DNA of 64,000 nt from Megaleporinus macrocephalus (taxonomy: Eukaryota > Chordata > Actinopteri > Characiformes > Anostomidae), in contig CM038716.1 of the NCBI GenBank assembly GCA_021613375.1, forward strand, positions 17,120,024-17,184,023, given 5' to 3'. A model generated the notes under the pieces. The model was given only the letters and a program-made list of their open reading frames with translations, did not search any database and was not told the origin of the DNA. A program made the translations under genes and the position numbers. The number at the start of each line of letters is the position of its first letter. Position 1 is the stretch's first letter. Positions 60,216 to 64,000 of this stretch are shown in pieces.

Positions 60216-60324
60216 ACAAATGTATCCCTTAAAATGACAAGTAGGCATATGTTTCTTATTCTTATCGTTTATGAGATGACTCACAGTATTTTGCCTATTT
60301 TATATAACCTACCTGAAAATAACA

Positions 60325-60475
60325 GCACAGACCAGCATGCATTCTATGCTAGTTTTAGCTGGTCTGTGCTGGATTAGGATGGGTAAACTGGTCTGGTGCT
60401 GTCTTAACATACTTAACAAAACATATTCTGGTTTTGCTGGTGACAAGTCATGTTAGTCTATGCTGGTTTTACTAA
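60325..60475. repeat. ACCAGCAT / GCTGGT palindrome-rich repeat
   Basis: ACCAGCATGC near 60331 is followed by several TAGCTGGTCTGTGCTGG and ATGCTGGTTTTA variants. This is the style of a common fish MITE. Boundaries are uncertain. Confidence 0.4.
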
Positions 60476-61377
60476 AAGGGATATACCAACGCTTGCGTGT
60501 CTTGACAGTCAGTGTTCCCTTTAATCCAAGTGTCCCTCTATATAACACGAGTCTTTAAAACATTCTTGGCTTTTCCCAGAAGGAGCTGTAATTGGGTTTT
60601 TGTCTACAACTAAAAAGGAGACATCCCGGACGAGTGGATTTAAACATAAACATTAAAATACATGGAATTTAAAATATACAGCTCAAAGAACGTGCCCAAA
60701 GGAATGCTGAAATGAGACGTAATTGTGGGCTTGCTTTTCTTCGACCTGTAAAACGCTGTCAGAGAGGCTAACTGGAAGATTAGTGGTAGCAGGGAAAATT
60801 CCGTGCAATTTGCTGTGATTTGGAGCATGTAAAGTATGCCCTGTGAACACGGTTGACATGTAGACAGTCCATAAAGACTTACAGCTTTCACCAATAAAAC
60901 AGTCTATAGTATAACAGTAACTGCTGATTAAGAGACACTACGATGCAGAGGCTTGACTAAATTACACCGAAACTTTACTTGATGTGATATTTCAATGCAT
61001 GCCAGCAGCTTTGCCAGAGTTGCTTTAAGCAAAGTGAAATTAGAGCTTGTGTAATTGTATATGGTCTGTCCTTCACCTGAGAGAGACCACAAGGGTCATT
61101 CATTTACCTTCAAGCGTCACCTGTTTGAACACATCTCTAGCTCGCTCTAAACTCATAGAACACCAGAGTCCCCAGATCACTATTTTCCTTTGAACTGCAA
61201 TTCAGCGGGACCGGATTCAGGACAACAACTGAAAGATTGTGCAAGGCCTTATTGCCTGTGTGCAATCATAATAGTGTGTCTTACTATTCTGATGTGTCTT
61301 ATTTACTGCTATGGTTTCACAATGTATAGCTTTAGGCCAGTGACCCATAATTAGTGTTATTACTTTGCCTACATTGC

Positions 61378-61379
61378 AC

Positions 61380-61440
<61 letters not shown>
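61378..61440. repeat. (AC)n microsatellite
   Basis: About 30 perfect AC units. Confidence 0.97.
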
Positions 61441-61442
<2 letters not shown>

Positions 61443-62289
61443 CAAGTTCTTTTATTTGTGTACAAAAAACCCACACCCACTAAAACTTGCATAACTGGAC
61501 AGGGATTACCAATGAGGTTTAAGGGCTTAGTTGTTTGCAATGGAGGATGTTGTCTGTAGAGGATGAACACCTAATAAGAAATTCACCAGGTGTTAAAGGA
61601 ACGCTTATATGACACATGTGAGAGCCAGAAATACAGGACACAGTGCTACATTAGCCTAATCACTACAGTTTAAAACTTAAGAAGCTGAACACATCAAGCA
61701 TGTTTTGGCCCATCAACTAAGTTTGGTCTAAGAAAATCATCAAACTCATATTTGAGCTATTTCACTTTGTCAGTTTATGTCTGTGATCATAGTAAAGGTG
61801 TCATAGAATGCATTCATTTAGCATTGTAAACTGTTTTCTGATGCCTGTATACACCCATTTATAACCCTATCATCAAGAATGAAACGAGCTGCTCTGCCTA
61901 ATTTGGTGCACTCATAATATTTTCATAAGATTTGATGAGTTAGGTTAGATGTAGCAACAAGCAGACAAAGCCTCAAAGTTAACACAAAATCTAAATTAGA
62001 GTTGTTACTGAAACATTTAAAATGGTCCGTTTCAATCGCACAGCATGGCTTCTACTTACACCATACTGTTGGTAAGGTGGAAGTGTGGACGATCTCTTAC
62101 CCTCTCTTTGCTGTGCAAAGCCTCGATATTGTACACAAATCCCATAGTAAGAAAAAGCACTGGGCAAAAATGCCAACAATAGGAAAGTTGCAAGGCGCAA
62201 ACCACCGCTGACCAAGCACAACAATCGTCTCAGGCTCGGCTCGCTCAGGCTTGTTTCTCATAAGCCATCAAACGTAATAACATTCGGTG

Positions 62290-62850
62290 AACTGTTGAGT
62301 CAAAGGTTTTGGAAGACATGGTCACTGTTATATCTGACAAGCTAACCCCACAATTTACCATAAGAACATCAGACCAACAGTCAAACATGACAAGGGCAGT
62401 GTGATGGTCGGGGGGTGATTTGCTCCTGCAGGACCAACATGACTGAATTGATAAAACCTTGAATTTTGAATGTCTGCCCATCAGTTTGTGACCCAAAGCT
62501 CAAGCACAATTTGGTTATGCAGCCGAAGCACAAAAGCAAGGTTTTGGTGTGGCCAAGTCAAAGTCCTGACTTCAGTCCCATTGAGATGTTGTAGCAAGAC
62601 TTTCAATGGGCAGTTCATGTGAACACTCCAATGTAGCTGAACTAATTCTAAAACCATTTCATCAAAAAAAAAAAAAAAAAAAAATGTGGGAGGACCTGAA
62701 GCAAGCAGTTCATGTGAGGAACCTCTTTTTGTTTGGAGAAATGGGCTAAAATTCCTCCGAGGCCAGGACTGATCAACAGTGGCTGGAAATAATCACCTGC
62801 AGTTATTACTGCACAAGGACGTTAAACCTGAAAAGGGTTTCCATGCTTTT
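62290..62850 (+). mobile_element. Degraded Tc1/mariner remnant
   Basis: Around 62548 the plus strand reads VWPSQSPDFSPIEML then a stop, the signature block of Tc1 transposases. Upstream, HHTALVMFDC-like and GG(V)-type stretches of the core can be traced on the same strand with frame breaks, and downstream 'WEDLKQAVHVRN' is recognisable. A run of 21 A (62664-62684) interrupts it. There is no clear terminal repeat. Confidence 0.65.
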
Positions 62851-64000
62851 ATCACTTTTTTTTTAAATGACCAACTATAATAGTTTTGTCCCATTTGTTA
62901 AATGTGGTCTTCTGTATCTTCTCTCAGGCCTTGTTATGTTTATGCCTATGTTTTAGGTCATATTTATCTAAAAATATCAACACTTCTGTGGGAAAATGTA
63001 TCTTTCATCAACTTTAGAGCACCACAGTATCTAAACGCTGGACCAAATCTCTGCATCCCTAAAATTGTAACAGTACATAAGCAGTTGAAGGACATTTCTT
63101 TTGTTCCAATTTTAATTATTTTTAACAAAATATAAAAGGCAGACATAAAAAACTGTAAAAGACAAACACAGATATATGTAGTTTAATTCCAACAGTTGTA
63201 ATATTATCATTTAGCTACAGCTTAACTCCTCGCCTCTTCAACTCAGACACATTCACATTCCTCATGCTCGAAACTACATACCTTCCATACTAACTTACAG
63301 TAGTTTCTGGATAAAAAAGTCTTAATGATTAATGACTAACAGGCAAAACATTTAAGTGGTCAGGGCATTGCCTAATTTTCTGGATGCTGAGCTATCAACA
63401 TCCAGGAAACAAACATGAGCCAATCTAAGCACACATAATTAGTGTTTTAGCCAGTTCCGAACCAGTTTACTTCCACATTCAGTGTGAACCTCGTAATCAC
63501 TCCACATAATCAAGAATCACTCCACAACATGACATCTTTATTCATAATACAAAACTATATTTATTAAAGTAGAAACATGACTGGTGATGGGATCTGATGT
63601 CAGAGCAGCACTCTTAATCTCATACAGCCCACATTTTAAAACCTGGTGCTGAGACATCATAATGTAAGAAAAACAACCAATGGGTGCCAATCAATTCATG
63701 ATATTCAAGATATTGATATTAAACATGTATTGGAACTATCCTGTGAGTGGAGAAAAAATTTTAAATTTTAAAAAATTGTATTTGAAATATCTCATTGGTA
63801 TAGATATAGTATATGTTCAAAAGTATCCAGACACCTTTCATAATTAGGTCGCAACTTTAAGGTGCACCCACTGCTGACACAGGTCTTTAACTGTGCATAC
63901 ACAGCTTTAATATCTAAGGGTGGGCGAAAAACCCAGATACAGGATAGAACTGCAATATTTTGCATGGCAATATGTTATCAATACAGGAGCACCAAGTATC

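Larger units (their letters stand above)
59193..64000. other. Gene-free right end with repeats
   Basis: Upstream of MMP gene B I find no further exon. The stretch holds the gene B promoter, copy 3 of the 300-bp repeat (59880-60215), an ACCAGCAT-type repeat (60325-60475), an (AC)n microsatellite, a Tc1 remnant (62290-62850) and, at the very end, a fragment similar to the hAT-like repeat of 27090 (63900-64000). Confidence 0.55.

Overview
The window comes from a vertebrate nuclear genome, almost certainly a teleost fish. The genes are split into many short exons with GT/AG junctions. The gene families (SUSD6, HIF-alpha, NPAT, matrix metalloproteinases) are vertebrate, and the introns carry Tc1/mariner elements, hAT-like elements and MITEs, a tRNA-derived SINE and long dinucleotide microsatellites typical of ray-finned fish. 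I cannot fix the species from the sequence.

Layout, left to right. (1) Positions 1941-5249 (+): a SUSD6-like membrane adaptor, rebuilt in 4 coding exons (252 aa). (2) Positions 9167-24042 (-), convergent with SUSD6: a complete hypoxia-inducible factor alpha gene, 15 coding exons (629 aa). It has bHLH, PAS-A, PAS-B and both oxygen-dependent degradation prolines but no C-terminal transactivation domain, so it is of the HIF3A/'HIF4A' type. (3) A 1.05-kb divergent promoter region, then 25097-35851 (+): NPAT, the histone-gene transcription coactivator, 17 coding exons (1338 aa). (4) Positions 37572-45214 (-) and 49263-59192 (-): two complete secreted matrix metalloproteinase genes in tandem (476 and 493 aa). 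The first most resembles MMP20 (enamelysin). The second is a diverged paralogue. (5) Positions 59193-64000: no gene seen, only promoter sequence and repeats.

Every exon chain was joined by hand and stays in frame from ATG to stop, so all five genes look intact. MMP and NPAT are also near each other in mammals (human 11q22), which supports one conserved block. SUSD6 and HIF1A lie on the same human chromosome arm (14q), so the left half looks like an ancient duplicate of that region joined to an 11q22-like right half. In mammals NPAT is head to head with ATM; here it is head to head with the HIF gene. The genes do not form a pathway. The shared context is linkage, a possible bidirectional promoter (HIF/NPAT) and local tandem duplication (MMPs).

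Mobile DNA: a Tc1 copy with a decayed transposase lies in an intron of the second MMP, with a second Tc1 remnant at the right end. There is also a four-copy MITE family, a hAT-type palindromic MITE, a SINE, a 430-bp tandem duplication and a three-copy 300-bp repeat around the second MMP. I saw no CRISPR array, no rRNA or tRNA gene and no evidence of a wholly new biological system. The most unusual points are the HIF-NPAT divergence, the matching convertase-type motifs in both MMP propeptides, and the aromatic-rich linker of the second MMP.
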